64,000 bases of DNA from Chitinophagales bacterium. Its GTDB lineage: Bacteria > Bacteroidota > Bacteroidia > Chitinophagales > Chitinophagaceae. The stretch is taken from NCBI GenBank assembly GCA_015654595.1, contig JAATGQ010000109.1, positions 1 through 64,000 on the forward strand, given 5' to 3'. Numbering within the stretch: position 1 is the first letter of the stretch; the number at the start of each line of letters is the position of its first letter. This document shows, piece after piece, positions 1 through 9,420 of the stretch. Under the pieces are notes generated by a model. The model ran no database searches, was not told where the DNA came from, and saw only the letters and a list, made by a program, of their open reading frames with translations. The position numbers and the translations under genes were made by a program.

Positions 1-1161
1 CGCCTTTTGTTCGCGCGTAAAATGCCCGGTGGACGGGACGGTCCGGGTAACGTCTGCGGAGTAGCCGTGGTATTCCGCGCCGATGTCCATCAGCACCATG
101 TCTTTACCGATATTGATCCGGTTGTTCGTTTCATAATGGAGGGTGCAGCCATTAGCGCCTGCGCCGACGATGGAGGGATAGCCGACATACTCCGCCCCCA
201 GTTTTTTGTGTACGAACTCCTGTATGCCCTGCAGCTCCCTTTCCGAAATGCCCGGATGAATGGCTTTCATCGCTTCGTTGTGGCCAAGGCAGGAGATCCT
301 GATGACCTTTCGCATCAGGGTCATTTCTTCCGGTGTCTTTATTTCACGAAGCGTTGCCGTCAACTGAGCAAAGAGATAAGTATTCCATTTGACATCGTCA
401 AGTTTTTGGCGGAGGGAGACGAGGTCGTCTGAGTCTTTGACGGCCAGGAAGACATTGGCATCTTCATCGTCGCGGAGTCTGGCGTCCTGCTTCATCCTTT
501 CCTGCAGAATGCTTTTTAGTTGAGAGAGGTTGGCGGGTCTTGCCCATTTTGCAAGGGCCCGGATCAACTCGTCGGCGGGAAAATTAAAGCTGGCAGGAAG
601 CGCCGCTTTTTTCCTGAATGCTTCGGTCAGGCTGTAGAGGCTGCCTTTGTCGGCTGAATCTTCGTGGATGTCATCCGGAAGCTGCTGGAAAATGATATGG
701 CTAAAAGAAGAAAGGTCGATCGGATAGTCCTGAAATTCGCCGCCTGTATACACGCTGTCAAAACCCAGGTCAGTTTTTACCCCCTCCACGCCAAGCCGGT
801 GACCCGTCCAGGTCTCCATATCCGGGTCACGGCGCTGCACAAAGAAAAGCTCCTTGTAAAAGCCGCCTTCCGGCGCTTTTTGCGGCTCCTTAAAGATCAG
901 CAGCAGCGCATTGGGTTCCATATAGCCCGAAAAATAATAGAGATCCGGATTAGGGTGATAAGGATAATCGATATCATGGGAGAAATTGCGAATGGCGTAG
1001 GAAAAGATCACTGCCACCGAACCCGGCGGCATGAGCTCTCTCAGCGCTTCGCGGCGGGCGGCATGGAATTGTTTGGTCAGATAGTCAGCGGGAAGGTTTT
1101 CCTGTGTATGGCTTGTAAGAAAGAGCAGCAGGGCTGGAAAGAGTAAATAGTACTTTTTCAT
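1..1161 (-). CDS. Xaa-Pro aminopeptidase (aminopeptidase P, M24 family), partial
   Basis: The reverse strand is open from an ATG at 1161 to the left edge (387 codons) with no stop. It begins with a signal peptide (MKKYYLLFPALLLFLTS), so the product is probably periplasmic or secreted. The N-terminal AMP_N-type domain includes HPNPDLYYFSGYMEPNA. The M24 creatinase-fold domain follows, with HYETNNRI and then DIGAEYHGYSADVTRT near residues 350-375, which supplies the two metal-binding aspartates. The rest of the metal site (His, Glu, Glu) must lie beyond the edge. The family removes N-terminal residues that precede proline. It is transcribed divergently from the DUF763 gene; a near-match to the -7 element (TAAACTTG) lies about 10 bases upstream of the start. 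Family assignment is secure; peptide substrates are unknown. Confidence 0.93.
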   Translation of the reverse strand, partial: MKKYYLLFPALLLFLTSHTQENLPADYLTKQFHAARREALRELMPPGSVAVIFSYAIRNFSHDIDYPYHPNPDLYYFSGYMEPNALLLIFKEPQKAPEGGFYKELFFVQRRDPDMETWTGHRLGVEGVKTDLGFDSVYTGGEFQDYPIDLSSFSHIIFQQLPDDIHEDSADKGSLYSLTEAFRKKAALPASFNFPADELIRALAKWARPANLSQLKSILQERMKQDARLRDDEDANVFLAVKDSDDLVSLRQKLDDVKWNTYLFAQLTATLREIKTPEEMTLMRKVIRISCLGHNEAMKAIHPGISERELQGIQEFVHKKLGAEYVGYPSIVGAGANGCTLHYETNNRINIGKDMVLMDIGAEYHGYSADVTRTVPSTGHFTREQKA

Positions 1162-1203
1162 AAGCAGGTGACAAGTTTAAGGTTATGGTTATCGACAATT
1201 AAC

Positions 1204-1211
1204 TAACTTTG
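1204..1211 (+). promoter_or_regulatory. Bacteroidota -7 promoter element (TAACTTTG)
   Basis: TAACTTTG is a perfect match to the Bacteroidota TAnnTTTG element, 18 bases before the ATG of the DUF763 gene. It would start transcription around 1218, giving a leader of about 12 nt. No clear -33 TTTG was found. This element supports the ATG at 1230 over the upstream TTG at 1209, which lies inside it. Confidence 0.55.
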
Positions 1212-1229
1212 TTAGCAAATTGTTGTGGT

Positions 1230-2480
1230 ATGAAACGTTCTGGTGCTGCTGATCTTCCCTTACACTATGGCTATGTTCCTCAATGGCTGGCCGATCGTAT
1301 GGCTAAGCTTGGCCTGGCGGTGACAGAAGTGCTGCTGGCTGAATATGGCCGGGCAGAAGTGCTCCGCCGTCTATCCGACCCCTTCTGGTTTCAGAGCCTG
1401 GGCGCCGTTATGGGGATGGATTGGCATTCATCCGGTATTACTACCTCTGTAATGGGTGCTCTTAAAAGGGCGATCAATCCCCTTTCCCGTGAACTGGGTC
1501 TCTATATTTGCGGCGGAAAAGGAAAATTTTCCCGCCAGGCGCCGGATGAGATAAGAAAGGTATGTGAAAGTACTGGTTTGGATGCGGTATCGTTGGTCCG
1601 CAGCAGCAAGCTTAGTGCAAAAGTTGACAATACTGTTGTTCAGGATGGGTTTCAGCTATATATGCACTGCTTTGTGCTTAGCAGTGAAGGAGAGTGGACG
1701 GTCATACAACAGGGGATGAGCGTCGGCAGTTCGATGGCAAGGCGGTATCACTGGCATTCCGCGGGGCTGGCCAGTTTTGTCGAAGATCCTCATACGGCTA
1801 TCTGCGGCGTGAACCAGGGCGAGATCCTGAATCTGTCTGACCGGCAGGCGGATGGGGCGCGCAAGGCAGCGCTTTCCATTACGCGCGAGAAGCCCGAACT
1901 GATGATGCGGGATATACAGCAGTTGGTCCTGCCGGTGCGGCAAGAGGGCCGGCGGTTGGTCCTTCCTTCCCATCACGATGTCCGGAGCGAGGATGTCGAT
2001 CTCCGTCGGCTCGGCGCTTTGCTTTGGCTGGCACATGAACGGCAGCCGCAGGATTTCGAGGAGCTGGTTTTACTGGAAGGCGTTGGTCCGCGGACGCTGC
2101 AGTCGCTGGCGCTGGTTGGGGAGGTCATCCATGGAGCTCCGGCGAGGTTTCGCGATCCCGCGCGTTTTGCCTTTGCGCATGGGGGTAAGGACGGGCATCC
2201 ATTTCCTGTTCCAATAGACGTCTACGACGAAACGATAAAGATCCTTCAGACCGCGGTTCAGAAAGCAAAGGTCGGGGAATCCGAAAAACTCGATTCGATC
2301 CGGAAGTTGAATGAACTTGCCGTGAAGGCTGAAGAGAGCTTTATACCTTCGAATGAAGGGTTGGATACAGTGATAGCAAAAGAAAGGAAAGATTCCTGGA
2401 AATATGGGGGACGCACGGTTTTTGGCAAAGAAAAGCCGCCGCCGGGCGAGGAAAAAAGCAAACAGCTTTTTCTTTTCTGA
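1230..2480 (+). CDS. DUF763 family protein
   Basis: This 416-residue soluble protein begins MKRSGAADLPLHYGYVP. That opening, the motif HWHSAG, the segment HDVRSEDVDLRRL and the helix-hairpin-helix-like stretch LVLLEGVGPRTLQSLALV (about residues 280-300) are characteristic of the DUF763 family, which is known mainly from archaea, thermophiles and scattered bacteria. The HhH-like segment suggests DNA contact, but no reaction is established. The C-terminal 60 residues are charged and Lys/Glu-rich, ending KSKQLFLF. I chose the ATG at 1230 because the family starts there and the promoter element overlaps the alternative TTG. It is monocistronic, with divergent and convergent neighbours. Family call is confident; function unknown. 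Confidence 0.85.
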   Translation: MKRSGAADLPLHYGYVPQWLADRMAKLGLAVTEVLLAEYGRAEVLRRLSDPFWFQSLGAVMGMDWHSSGITTSVMGALKRAINPLSRELGLYICGGKGKFSRQAPDEIRKVCESTGLDAVSLVRSSKLSAKVDNTVVQDGFQLYMHCFVLSSEGEWTVIQQGMSVGSSMARRYHWHSAGLASFVEDPHTAICGVNQGEILNLSDRQADGARKAALSITREKPELMMRDIQQLVLPVRQEGRRLVLPSHHDVRSEDVDLRRLGALLWLAHERQPQDFEELVLLEGVGPRTLQSLALVGEVIHGAPARFRDPARFAFAHGGKDGHPFPVPIDVYDETIKILQTAVQKAKVGESEKLDSIRKLNELAVKAEESFIPSNEGLDTVIAKERKDSWKYGGRTVFGKEKPPPGEEKSKQLFLF

Positions 2481-2569
2481 GGGAGTGCTGGTTCTGAGGG
2501 TAGTGCTGGTTCTGAAGAGAGTGTCAGGAGCTCTCTACGACGCTGCATTTCCCGATATGCCGATTCGTC

Positions 2570-2731
2570 TTATATCTTTTTGCGTCCCGATTTACCCGGG
2601 ACTTTCAGGTCCGGGTTCTTTGCGAGCAATACCCCGGCTTTCCGTTGTGTTTCCTGCGCCATCAACCAATGGCGGATCAGTTTCTTCAACGCCTTTGCTT
2701 TTTCGGCGTTTTCTTTTGTGGAGTCATTCAT
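2570..2731 (-). CDS. Small basic conserved-type hypothetical protein, 53 aa
   Basis: A 53-codon ORF runs from ATG at 2731 to TAA at 2570. It is helical, basic and has no cysteine: N-terminal KENAEKAKALKKLIRHWLMA, a middle stretch AQETQRKAGVLLAKNP, and a Lys/Arg end KSGRKKI. An AAGGACAC sequence precedes the start. It lies convergent to the DUF763 gene in an otherwise empty stretch, where the overlapping plus-strand frames look like shadows. I do not recognise a family. Support is modest: amphipathic coding-like composition and a plausible start. Confidence 0.5.
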   Translation of the reverse strand: MNDSTKENAEKAKALKKLIRHWLMAQETQRKAGVLLAKNPDLKVPGKSGRKKI

Positions 2732-2936
2732 AATCAGTGTCCTTAAGCCTTTGTCGAAATGTTATGTAAGCGGGATAAAATTACGACAGCTATGCGCAGA
2801 ATAAAACACTGCCTATCAGGGATTCGAATCGCTAATGGTTTTCTTTAGATTTTATTTTCTGACGCTTTAGATCATTCGTAGAACAATATGGAGGCCTGGT
2901 TTGCCTTTTGCATTGCTTTAGCAAAAAACTGCTACT

Positions 2937-3788
2937 ATGCCAGAAGGGCCTTCCATCGTGATCCTTAAAGAAGAGGTGCAGTTATTTGCCGGAAAGAAGA
3001 TCCTTGAAGTTACCGGGAATACGAAAGAAGACAAAGCGCTGCTCAACGGTAAAAAGGTCGTTTCCTTTGAGAGCTGGGGAAAACATTTCCTTATCCGGCT
3101 GCAGGGGTTGACTGTCAAGATACATTTTTTGCTGTTTGGTTCCTACAGCATCAATGAAATGCGAAAGCCAAACCCAAGGCTGCATTTAAAATTCTCCAAC
3201 GGCGATCTTTATCTGTATAGCTGTTCGGTTAAATTGTTTACCGAGGACCCGGATGCGGTATATGACTGGAGCGCTGATGTGATGAATGACAACTGGTCGC
3301 CGGCAAAGGCCCGCAAAAAGCTAAAAGCGCTGCCTGATGCGCTGGCTTGTGATGCTTTGCTGAACCAGGAAATCTTTGCAGGGGTGGGAAACATCATCAA
3401 AAATGAAGTCTTATTCCGCATCCGTGTACATCCCGAAAGTCTGATCGGCGCGCTTCCGCCGCGAAAATTGACGGAGTTGATCGCAGAAGCGCGAAAGTAC
3501 AGTTTTCAGTTCCTGGAGTGGAAAAAAGCATTCGAGTTGAAGAAGCATTGGCTGGCCCATACGAAAACCTGTTGCCCGCGCTGTCATATACCTTTCGTTA
3601 AAGAAAAGCATTTGGGTAAAACAAAGCGCAGGGCGTTCTTTTGCGAGAACTGCCAGGTCCGCTATCCACAGCCGGCTATACTTGCGCCTCGGCTGCCCCC
3701 CTCACGCAAGATCTTGCTGAAATGCGCTGGCCAGGGCAATGTTGTCCCGGCCAAACGCTCCGGCGGCAAGAGATCAATCCCTCTTTAA
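2937..3788 (+). CDS. Fpg/Nei family DNA glycosylase (endonuclease VIII-like)
   Basis: This 283-residue base-excision repair enzyme would remove oxidised bases and cleave the abasic site. After Met removal it starts PEGPSI: the N-terminal proline is the Schiff-base nucleophile and Glu3 the general acid. The helix-two-turns-helix includes ALLNQEIFAGVGNIIKNEVL (about residues 140-160). The zinc finger has CPRC near residue 205 and CENC near 238, with the DNA-contacting Arg in KRRAFFCENC. MPEGPSI and the overall layout fit Nei-like rather than MutM enzymes. A ~36-residue basic tail (ending KRSGGKRSIPL) follows the finger and is unusual. Its 3' end overlaps a degenerate T9SS domain on the other strand by 15 bases. 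The tail may be read-through into neighbouring debris. Confidence 0.9.
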   Translation: MPEGPSIVILKEEVQLFAGKKILEVTGNTKEDKALLNGKKVVSFESWGKHFLIRLQGLTVKIHFLLFGSYSINEMRKPNPRLHLKFSNGDLYLYSCSVKLFTEDPDAVYDWSADVMNDNWSPAKARKKLKALPDALACDALLNQEIFAGVGNIIKNEVLFRIRVHPESLIGALPPRKLTELIAEARKYSFQFLEWKKAFELKKHWLAHTKTCCPRCHIPFVKEKHLGKTKRRAFFCENCQVRYPQPAILAPRLPPSRKILLKCAGQGNVVPAKRSGGKRSIPL

Positions 3789-4026
3789 TATTGATATACT
3801 TTGTTTGCCCTGCGGCGTTACCAGCGTCAGCCAGTAGACCCCATTGGGCAGTCGTCCTGCAAGCGGCAGTGCATACAGTGTACTACCTTGCTGGAGGGAC
3901 AAAGATTCCGGCAGGATCGTTTTGCCACTGATATCCCTTATAAAGAGCTGTAAGTAAACTTCCCATCCAGGTCCACCATGGCCAGGAAGGTGTAGTATTT
4001 TTTCTATTGCGGGAATTATTTTTTAC
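3774..4026 (-). pseudogene. Degenerate type IX secretion C-terminal sorting domain
   Basis: Reverse-strand translation of 3774 to about 3970 gives a typical type A T9SS sorting tail: LQLFIRDISGKTI, then LYALPLAGRLPNGVYWLTLV, then QGKQSISILK and a stop at 3774. The preceding strand (YYTFLAMVDLDGKFT) is in a different frame, so at least one frameshift separates the two halves. No ATG or upstream body of a secreted protein remains; the glk stop codon lies immediately upstream. This is best read as the 3' relic of a deleted secreted protein. It shows that the lineage uses the por/T9SS system. Confidence 0.6.
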
Positions 4027-5060
4027 TACATGCTGTATGCGCCATAATAGGCTGCGCCCTGCAATGCCATTTTATCATTTAGAACGACGTGAACAGGTAC
4101 TTTATCAGAGAGTTCGTGCATACGACCATTATTGTCAAAATTTTTCTTCCAGTTATCTGTCTGCAGTAAGGGAAGGATCTTGGGCGGGATACCGCCTGCA
4201 ATGTAGAGACCGCCTGTGGCCATGAGTTTCAGGATGAGGCTGGAAGACTCTGTTGCAAGATAGCGGACGAACAGTTCCATCGTTTCTGCGCAGAGCAGGT
4301 CTTCGTGTTTCAATGCCGATTGACTGATGACTGCAGCGGGATCCTGGTCCTTCATTTTTTCGGTCAGCCATTCGGGTGAGGTTTGATTGCGGCCTTCTGT
4401 AAGGAAGCGGAAAATATTTTTGATGCCCATACCGGAAACAACGCGTTCCCAGCTGACATGACCATATTGTTTTTGTAAGAAGTAGAAAAGTTCGACGTCT
4501 TGTTTTGTCCTGGGAGCGAAGTCACTGTGACCGCCTTCTGTGGCAAAAGGATGATATCGCTGGCCATCCCAGTATAGTCCGGCTTGGCCGAGTCCTGTGC
4601 CGGGTGCGATGATGGCGATGTTGCCAACCGGGTCGGGGTCGCCTTCGGCCAGGGTTGTCCTTTGTTCCGCCGTTAGTCCTGCCAGGCCATAGGCCGTGGC
4701 TTCGAGATCGTTTGTAAAACATACGGGAACGCCCATTTCCTTACTCATGATCTCAGTGTCGAGGACCCAGGGGAGGTTGGTGAGTTTGCTTTTGCCGCCG
4801 ACGACCGGGCCGGCCACTGCTGCGCTGATCCGGTCGGGCATCCTGCCGGCTGTAAAATCGCGGATGATCTCCTGCAAAGATGGGTGTTCCTTTGAAACGT
4901 ATCTTTTTTCCTGGAGTATGTTAAGTCCGTCGGCGTCGACCTGGTATAGTGCAATATTGACCTTGGTGCCGCCGATGTCGGCTGCCAGGATCCGGGTTCC
5001 ATTTTTTACGTCAGTTGTGTCCTTTTTAAACGCGATAGGTACGACCGGTTTTGCTGCCAT
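4026..5060 (-). CDS. glk: Glucokinase (Glk family)
   Basis: This 344-residue cytoplasmic kinase phosphorylates glucose to glucose-6-phosphate with ATP. The phosphate-binding ADIGGTKVN is at about residues 28-36, the sugar site includes FTNDLEATAYG (about 115-125), then IAPGTGLGQAGLY (about 152-164) and TEGGHSDFAPR (about 173-183), whose Glu-Gly-Gly-His is the glucose contact of Glk enzymes. The C-terminal GGLYIAGGI completes the ATPase fold. It belongs to the Glk (PF02685) rather than the ROK branch, since the ROK zinc motif is absent. The start lies 33 bases past the icmF stop, so it is probably co-transcribed with icmF. The 22-residue N-terminal extension before the fold is longer than usual. 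Confidence 0.92.
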   Translation of the reverse strand: MAAKPVVPIAFKKDTTDVKNGTRILAADIGGTKVNIALYQVDADGLNILQEKRYVSKEHPSLQEIIRDFTAGRMPDRISAAVAGPVVGGKSKLTNLPWVLDTEIMSKEMGVPVCFTNDLEATAYGLAGLTAEQRTTLAEGDPDPVGNIAIIAPGTGLGQAGLYWDGQRYHPFATEGGHSDFAPRTKQDVELFYFLQKQYGHVSWERVVSGMGIKNIFRFLTEGRNQTSPEWLTEKMKDQDPAAVISQSALKHEDLLCAETMELFVRYLATESSSLILKLMATGGLYIAGGIPPKILPLLQTDNWKKNFDNNGRMHELSDKVPVHVVLNDKMALQGAAYYGAYSM

Positions 5061-5092
5061 GCTATTAGAATTTGAATGCTTCGGTGTTAAAG

Positions 5093-8000
5093 TTACATAT
5101 TGCGGCGATATTGTCCGCCAACTTCGTATAAAGCGTTCGTAATTTCTCCCAGTGAGCAGTATTTGACGGTCTCCATGAGTTCTTCAAAGAGGTTCCCGTT
5201 GTCGATGGCCACGGTTTTAAGCCGTTCCAGCATTTCGGGCCGCCGGTGGGTATTCCGCTGATGGAAAGCGACCAGGTTTTCGATTTGTTTATCTTTTTCT
5301 TCTTTTGTGCTCCGGATCACCTCGCCGGGCAGAACGGTGGGTGATCCTTTGCTGTTGAGGAATGTATTGACGCCGATGATCGGCAGTTCGCCGTTATGTT
5401 TAAGACTTTCGTAGTACAGGCTTTCTTCCTGTATCTTATTGCGCTGGTACATGCGTTCCATTGCACCTAACACTCCACCCCGTTGGGTTATCCTGTCGAA
5501 TTCCGCGAGTACGGCAGCTTCTACCAGGTCGGTCAGCTCTTCGATCACAAAGCTGCCCTGGATAAAGTTTTCTGTGCGGGTGCTGCCCAGTTCCCGGTTG
5601 ATGATCAGTTGTATGGCCATGGCTCTGCGGACGCTTTCTTCCGTAGGAGTGGTTATGGCTTCGTCATAGGCGTTTGTGTGCAGCGAGCTGCAATTGTCGT
5701 AGATCGCATAAAGGGCCTGCAGGGTCGTTCGGATATCGTTGAAGTCGATTTCCTGGGCATGCAGGCTGCGGCCGCTGGTTTGGATATGGTATTTCAGTTT
5801 TTGCGAACGGGCGTTGCCTTTATACAGGTGTTTGATCGCTTTGGCCCAGATGCGGCGGGCCACTCTTCCGATAACGCTGTATTCCGGGTCCATCCCGTTG
5901 CTAAAGAAAAAGGACAGGTTGGGTGCGAAGTCGTCGATCTTCATTCCGCGGCTAAGATAATATTCGACGTAAGTAAAGCCATTGGCAAGCGTAAAGGCCA
6001 GTTGTGTGATCGGATTGGCGCCGGCTTCTGCGATATGATAGCCGCTGATCGATACACTGTAAAAGTTGCGGACTTTTTTTTCGATGAACCATGCCTGTAC
6101 GTCGCCCATCAGGCGAAGTGCAAACTCGGTGTTGAAGATACAGGTGTTTTGCGCCTGGTCTTCTTTCAGGATGTCGGCCTGAACGGTGCCTCTGACCTGG
6201 GAGAGCGCTTCGGCTTTTATCGTATCATAGACCTCTTTTGGAAGCATGTCGCTGCCGCTGAGCCCCAGCAGCGTGAGGCCGAGACCGTTGTTGCCTTCGG
6301 GGAGATCGCCGGCATAAAGGGGGTTGCCTGGAGCTTGCGCTCCCGCCTTTTCCGCGCCTGCCGCACTTTCCTGTGCGGCGAGATATTTTTCGCACTGCTG
6401 GTCTATTGCGGCATTCATAAAAAAGGCAAGGAGGATCGGGGCCGGTCCGTTGATCGTCATACTGACCGAGGTGCGCGGATCGCAAAGATCAAAGCCGCTG
6501 TATAGTTTTTTTGCGTCGTCGACGGTTGCGATACTGACGCCGGCGTTGCCGATCTTGCCGTAGATATCGGGCCGGTAGTCGGGGTCTTCTCCGTAGAGGG
6601 TCACGGAATCAAAAGCGGTGCTGAGTCTTTTGGCCGGTTGTCCTGCGGAGACATAGTGAAACCGCCGGTTTGTCCTTTCCGGACCGCCTTCTCCTGCAAA
6701 CATTCTTGTGGGGTCTTCTTCCGACCTTTTCAGCGGGAATACGCCCGCTGTGTATGGAAATTTTCCGGGCAGGTTCTCCTGCAATCTCCAGCGGAGTATA
6801 TCCCCCCAGTCCTTGTAGCGGGGCAGCGCAACTCTTGAGATCCTTGTTCCCGAGAGGGACTCGCTGAAGAGGGGTTGACTGATGACCTTGCCTCTGACGT
6901 CGTAGTCGAAGGTGTCCCGTTGGTAAAGCGCTTTCAGGTCCGGCCATTCTTCGATCAGCTTTTTGCAGAGCGGGTAGAGCTGCTGCTGTAGCTGTTGCCT
7001 GCGTTCTTCCAGTGTTGCGCGGGCCGGGGAATTGAGTTCCAGACTTTCCAGCACGCCATCCAGCTGATAAAGTTTTGTGGCGACGATGGCCTGCTCTTCC
7101 GTCCTGCGGTTGTATTCACGGATGGCGCCGCTGATCTCCGAAAGGTAGCGGGCTCTTGAAGGCGGAAGGATCTGTGATTGCGTGGTCGTGTCTCCGATAT
7201 GAGGATGTATTTCCAGCTGACCAAAGGCGATCCCTGTCTTTTGCCGGATGGCAGTCATCAGCCTTTCTAAGAGCTCGTTGACCCCGGCATCGTTGAATTG
7301 TGCGGCGATGGTGGCGAGGACAGGAAGTTCGCCGTCTTTGGCGGTCCAAAGACCATGGTTTCTTTTATACTGCTTGCGGATATCATGAAGGGCGTCCTGT
7401 GCGCCGGCCTTGTCAAATTTGTTGAGAACGACCAGGTCGGCATAGTCGAGCATATTGATCTTTTCCAGCTGTGAGGCGGCGCCATATTCCGGGGTCATCA
7501 CATAGATGCTGATGCCGGCGTGTTCGAGGATCGAAGCGTCGCTTTGTCCCGTCCCTGCCGATTCCAGGATGACGAGGTCGTAGGCCGCGGCTTTGCAAAT
7601 GTCTATCGCCTCCTGGACGTGGGCGCTCAGCGCTTTGTCGCTGTCGCGGGTTGCCAGGCTGCGCATATAAACGCGGGGGTTCGAAATCGCGTTCATTCGT
7701 ATCCGGTCGCCAAGCAGTGCGCCGCCGGTCTTTTTCTTGGATGGGTCGACGGAGATGACGGCGAGGGTCTTGTCGGGAAATGCGTTGAGATAACGACGAA
7801 CCAATTCATCGGTTACTGATGATTTACCGGCGCCGCCGGTACCGGTGATGCCGACCACAGGGGGTGCGACAGCCGCCGTCGGCGTTGTCCATGCTATGGT
7901 TTCCGCTGCACCCGTGGGCTTTCCGATCGCCGCGAAACTGCCTTCCGCCACCGCCATGCCAGGCTCGTCATTGGCCACCGCATTGGCTACCCCATTTTCC

Positions 8001-8515
8001 GCATTGGTGATGGCCCGCGCGATCTTGCGGATATCACGCCATTCGCCGAGCTTTAGCTGGCTGGTATATTTTTCCGGGTTTCCGTTGAGCGGAAAATCGC
8101 ACTGGCGGATCACGTCTTCGATCATCCCTTCGAGACCCATCTTCCGTCCGTCGTCGGGGGAATAGATCCGGGTAATCCCGTACTGATGCAGCTCTTCTAT
8201 TTCCTGGGGCAGGATCGTCCCGCCGCCGCCGCCAAAAAGCCGGATATGCCCGCATCCGTTCTCGTCAAGCAGATCCTTCATGTACTTGAAGAATTCCATA
8301 TGACCGCCCTGGTAGGAGGTGACGGCTATACCTTGTACGTCTTCCTCGATCGCGCATTCGACGATCTCTGCGACCGAGCGGTTGTGGCCCAGATGGATGA
8401 TCTCTGCTCCCTGGGATTGGAGGATACGTCTCATGATATTGATGGCGGCATCATGGCCATCGAAAAGTGCGGCCGCGGTAACGATGCGGACTTTGTGCCG
8501 GGGAGTATAACTCAT
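5093..8515 (-). CDS. icmF: Fused isobutyryl-CoA mutase (IcmF)
   Basis: This 1140-residue adenosylcobalamin enzyme interconverts isobutyryl-CoA and butyryl-CoA and carries its own G-protein chaperone. Domain order is diagnostic of IcmF: a B12-binding Rossmann domain (about 8-140; FDGHDAA supplies the cobalt-binding His); a MeaB-like GTPase (Walker [13 protein letters not shown] near 222-233, later NKFDKAG); then the TIM-barrel mutase (about 560-1140, with [13 protein letters not shown]). A ~40-residue Ala-rich linker (around 175-220) and an Ala/Gly-rich insert ([10 protein letters not shown]) look longer than needed. I prefer the ATG at 8515; a TTG at 8551 is in frame but lies just upstream of and across the -7 element. 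Followed by glk. It fits branched-chain amino acid or fatty acid catabolism; substrate range is inferred from the family. Confidence 0.95.
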   Translation of the reverse strand: MSYTPRHKVRIVTAAALFDGHDAAINIMRRILQSQGAEIIHLGHNRSVAEIVECAIEEDVQGIAVTSYQGGHMEFFKYMKDLLDENGCGHIRLFGGGGGTILPQEIEELHQYGITRIYSPDDGRKMGLEGMIEDVIRQCDFPLNGNPEKYTSQLKLGEWRDIRKIARAITNAENGVANAVANDEPGMAVAEGSFAAIGKPTGAAETIAWTTPTAAVAPPVVGITGTGGAGKSSVTDELVRRYLNAFPDKTLAVISVDPSKKKTGGALLGDRIRMNAISNPRVYMRSLATRDSDKALSAHVQEAIDICKAAAYDLVILESAGTGQSDASILEHAGISIYVMTPEYGAASQLEKINMLDYADLVVLNKFDKAGAQDALHDIRKQYKRNHGLWTAKDGELPVLATIAAQFNDAGVNELLERLMTAIRQKTGIAFGQLEIHPHIGDTTTQSQILPPSRARYLSEISGAIREYNRRTEEQAIVATKLYQLDGVLESLELNSPARATLEERRQQLQQQLYPLCKKLIEEWPDLKALYQRDTFDYDVRGKVISQPLFSESLSGTRISRVALPRYKDWGDILRWRLQENLPGKFPYTAGVFPLKRSEEDPTRMFAGEGGPERTNRRFHYVSAGQPAKRLSTAFDSVTLYGEDPDYRPDIYGKIGNAGVSIATVDDAKKLYSGFDLCDPRTSVSMTINGPAPILLAFFMNAAIDQQCEKYLAAQESAAGAEKAGAQAPGNPLYAGDLPEGNNGLGLTLLGLSGSDMLPKEVYDTIKAEALSQVRGTVQADILKEDQAQNTCIFNTEFALRLMGDVQAWFIEKKVRNFYSVSISGYHIAEAGANPITQLAFTLANGFTYVEYYLSRGMKIDDFAPNLSFFFSNGMDPEYSVIGRVARRIWAKAIKHLYKGNARSQKLKYHIQTSGRSLHAQEIDFNDIRTTLQALYAIYDNCSSLHTNAYDEAITTPTEESVRRAMAIQLIINRELGSTRTENFIQGSFVIEELTDLVEAAVLAEFDRITQRGGVLGAMERMYQRNKIQEESLYYESLKHNGELPIIGVNTFLNSKGSPTVLPGEVIRSTKEEKDKQIENLVAFHQRNTHRRPEMLERLKTVAIDNGNLFEELMETVKYCSLGEITNALYEVGGQYRRNM

Positions 8516-8538
8516 AGTATAAACATTTGACAAGCAAT

Positions 8539-8546
8539 CAAATTTA
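8539..8546 (-). promoter_or_regulatory. Bacteroidota -7 element for icmF (TAAATTTG)
   Basis: Read on the minus strand, TAAATTTG matches TAnnTTTG exactly and lies 23 bases before the ATG at 8515. Transcription would start near 8532 with a short leader. It sits directly downstream of a palindrome at 8552-8575. Confidence 0.55.
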
Positions 8547-8551
8547 CTCAA

Positions 8552-8575
8552 AAAAACTAACAGTCATTAGTTTTT
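8552..8575. promoter_or_regulatory. Palindrome overlapping the icmF promoter (candidate operator)
   Basis: AAAAACTAA and TTAGTTTTT form perfect 9-bp arms around a 6-bp spacer (CAGTCA). On the minus strand this covers the segment 5 to 29 bases upstream of the -7 element, where the -33 box should be. The ACTAA(N6)TTAGT core is the size and symmetry bound by dimeric HTH repressors such as the TetR family. No regulator gene is adjacent. A weak terminator is the other reading, but the arms are A/T-rich and no gene ends just upstream. Confidence 0.4.
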
Positions 8576-8730
8576 GATTTCGGTGCGGACGGGGAGTGTT
8601 GGGACGCCTGGGCAAAAAGGCGGCTCCGTTGCCGGCGTTCAATTTATATGTCTGGGAATACCCCGATTGAGCAGGTTGGGAAGCGGGGCGGAGCAAAAAA
8701 ATATTCTTTGCCATTGAAAAAAATGTTAAT

Positions 8731-9303
8731 TTGTATTCATTGAAACGATTGGCCACCATACTGCTCATAGGTATCCTGTTCTTTAACTGGTACGGCTACC
8801 AGTTATTCAGCGACTATCTCCAGGATCTTGCACAACGCAGGTTGGAAGCCAGTCTTGATAAGAATGAATACGACGAATCCCAGCTCGTTCCGCTAAAACT
8901 TCCCGTTACAAATCTCGCCTATTATAATAATGACCCTGTTTTCGAACGCGTCAACGGACAGGTCGAGATCGGCGGTATCAGCTACCGCTATGTCAAGCGC
9001 CGTATCTTCCGGGATTCGCTGGAATATTTATGTATCCCTGACCAGCAGGGAATGCGGCTGCGCAGCGACAAGAATGAATTCTACCGCCTTGTCAACGACT
9101 TGACACACAATGGACAAAAGAAGAATGCCCCTCATAGTTTTAAAAGCATTGTAAAAGACTATTGCCCGTCTGAAATTTCGATCATTACCAGGACGGTTGA
9201 AAGCGTTTCCCCAACGTTTCAGCTTCCAACAAAAGCTCGTCTTTTGACAGGTTATTCCCTCAGAACAGAGAACCCGCCGGACGAGGCTCCTGCCCTATCC
9301 TGA
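8731..9303 (+). CDS. Membrane-anchored hypothetical protein
   Basis: A 190-residue protein with one N-terminal membrane segment (LATILLIGILFFNWYGYQLF, about residues 7-26) followed by a charged extracytoplasmic domain with no motif I recognise. The N-terminus YLQDLAQRRLEASLDKNEY looks helical; the rest is probably beta-rich (GQVEIGGISYRYVKRRIF). No in-frame ATG exists near the start; TTG codons at 8731 and 8740 are the candidates, and an out-of-frame ATG lies just upstream at 8723. It stands alone between the icmF control region and the DoxX-like gene. Function unknown. Confidence 0.6.
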   Translation: MYSLKRLATILLIGILFFNWYGYQLFSDYLQDLAQRRLEASLDKNEYDESQLVPLKLPVTNLAYYNNDPVFERVNGQVEIGGISYRYVKRRIFRDSLEYLCIPDQQGMRLRSDKNEFYRLVNDLTHNGQKKNAPHSFKSIVKDYCPSEISIITRTVESVSPTFQLPTKARLLTGYSLRTENPPDEAPALS

Positions 9304-9420
9304 TTTAACCGTCTGCTCCCTGCTGCAGATGGGTGTGCGGCAACGGTGACCGCAGTCCTCTTCCCATACAAGAACAACAACGCTCGTAGCCGGCAGCCCG
9401 GTACCGAGAAAATGCATTGA

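Noticed and set aside
5483-6505. 340-codon plus-strand frame inside icmF
   Set aside because: Antisense shadow of the mutase domain.
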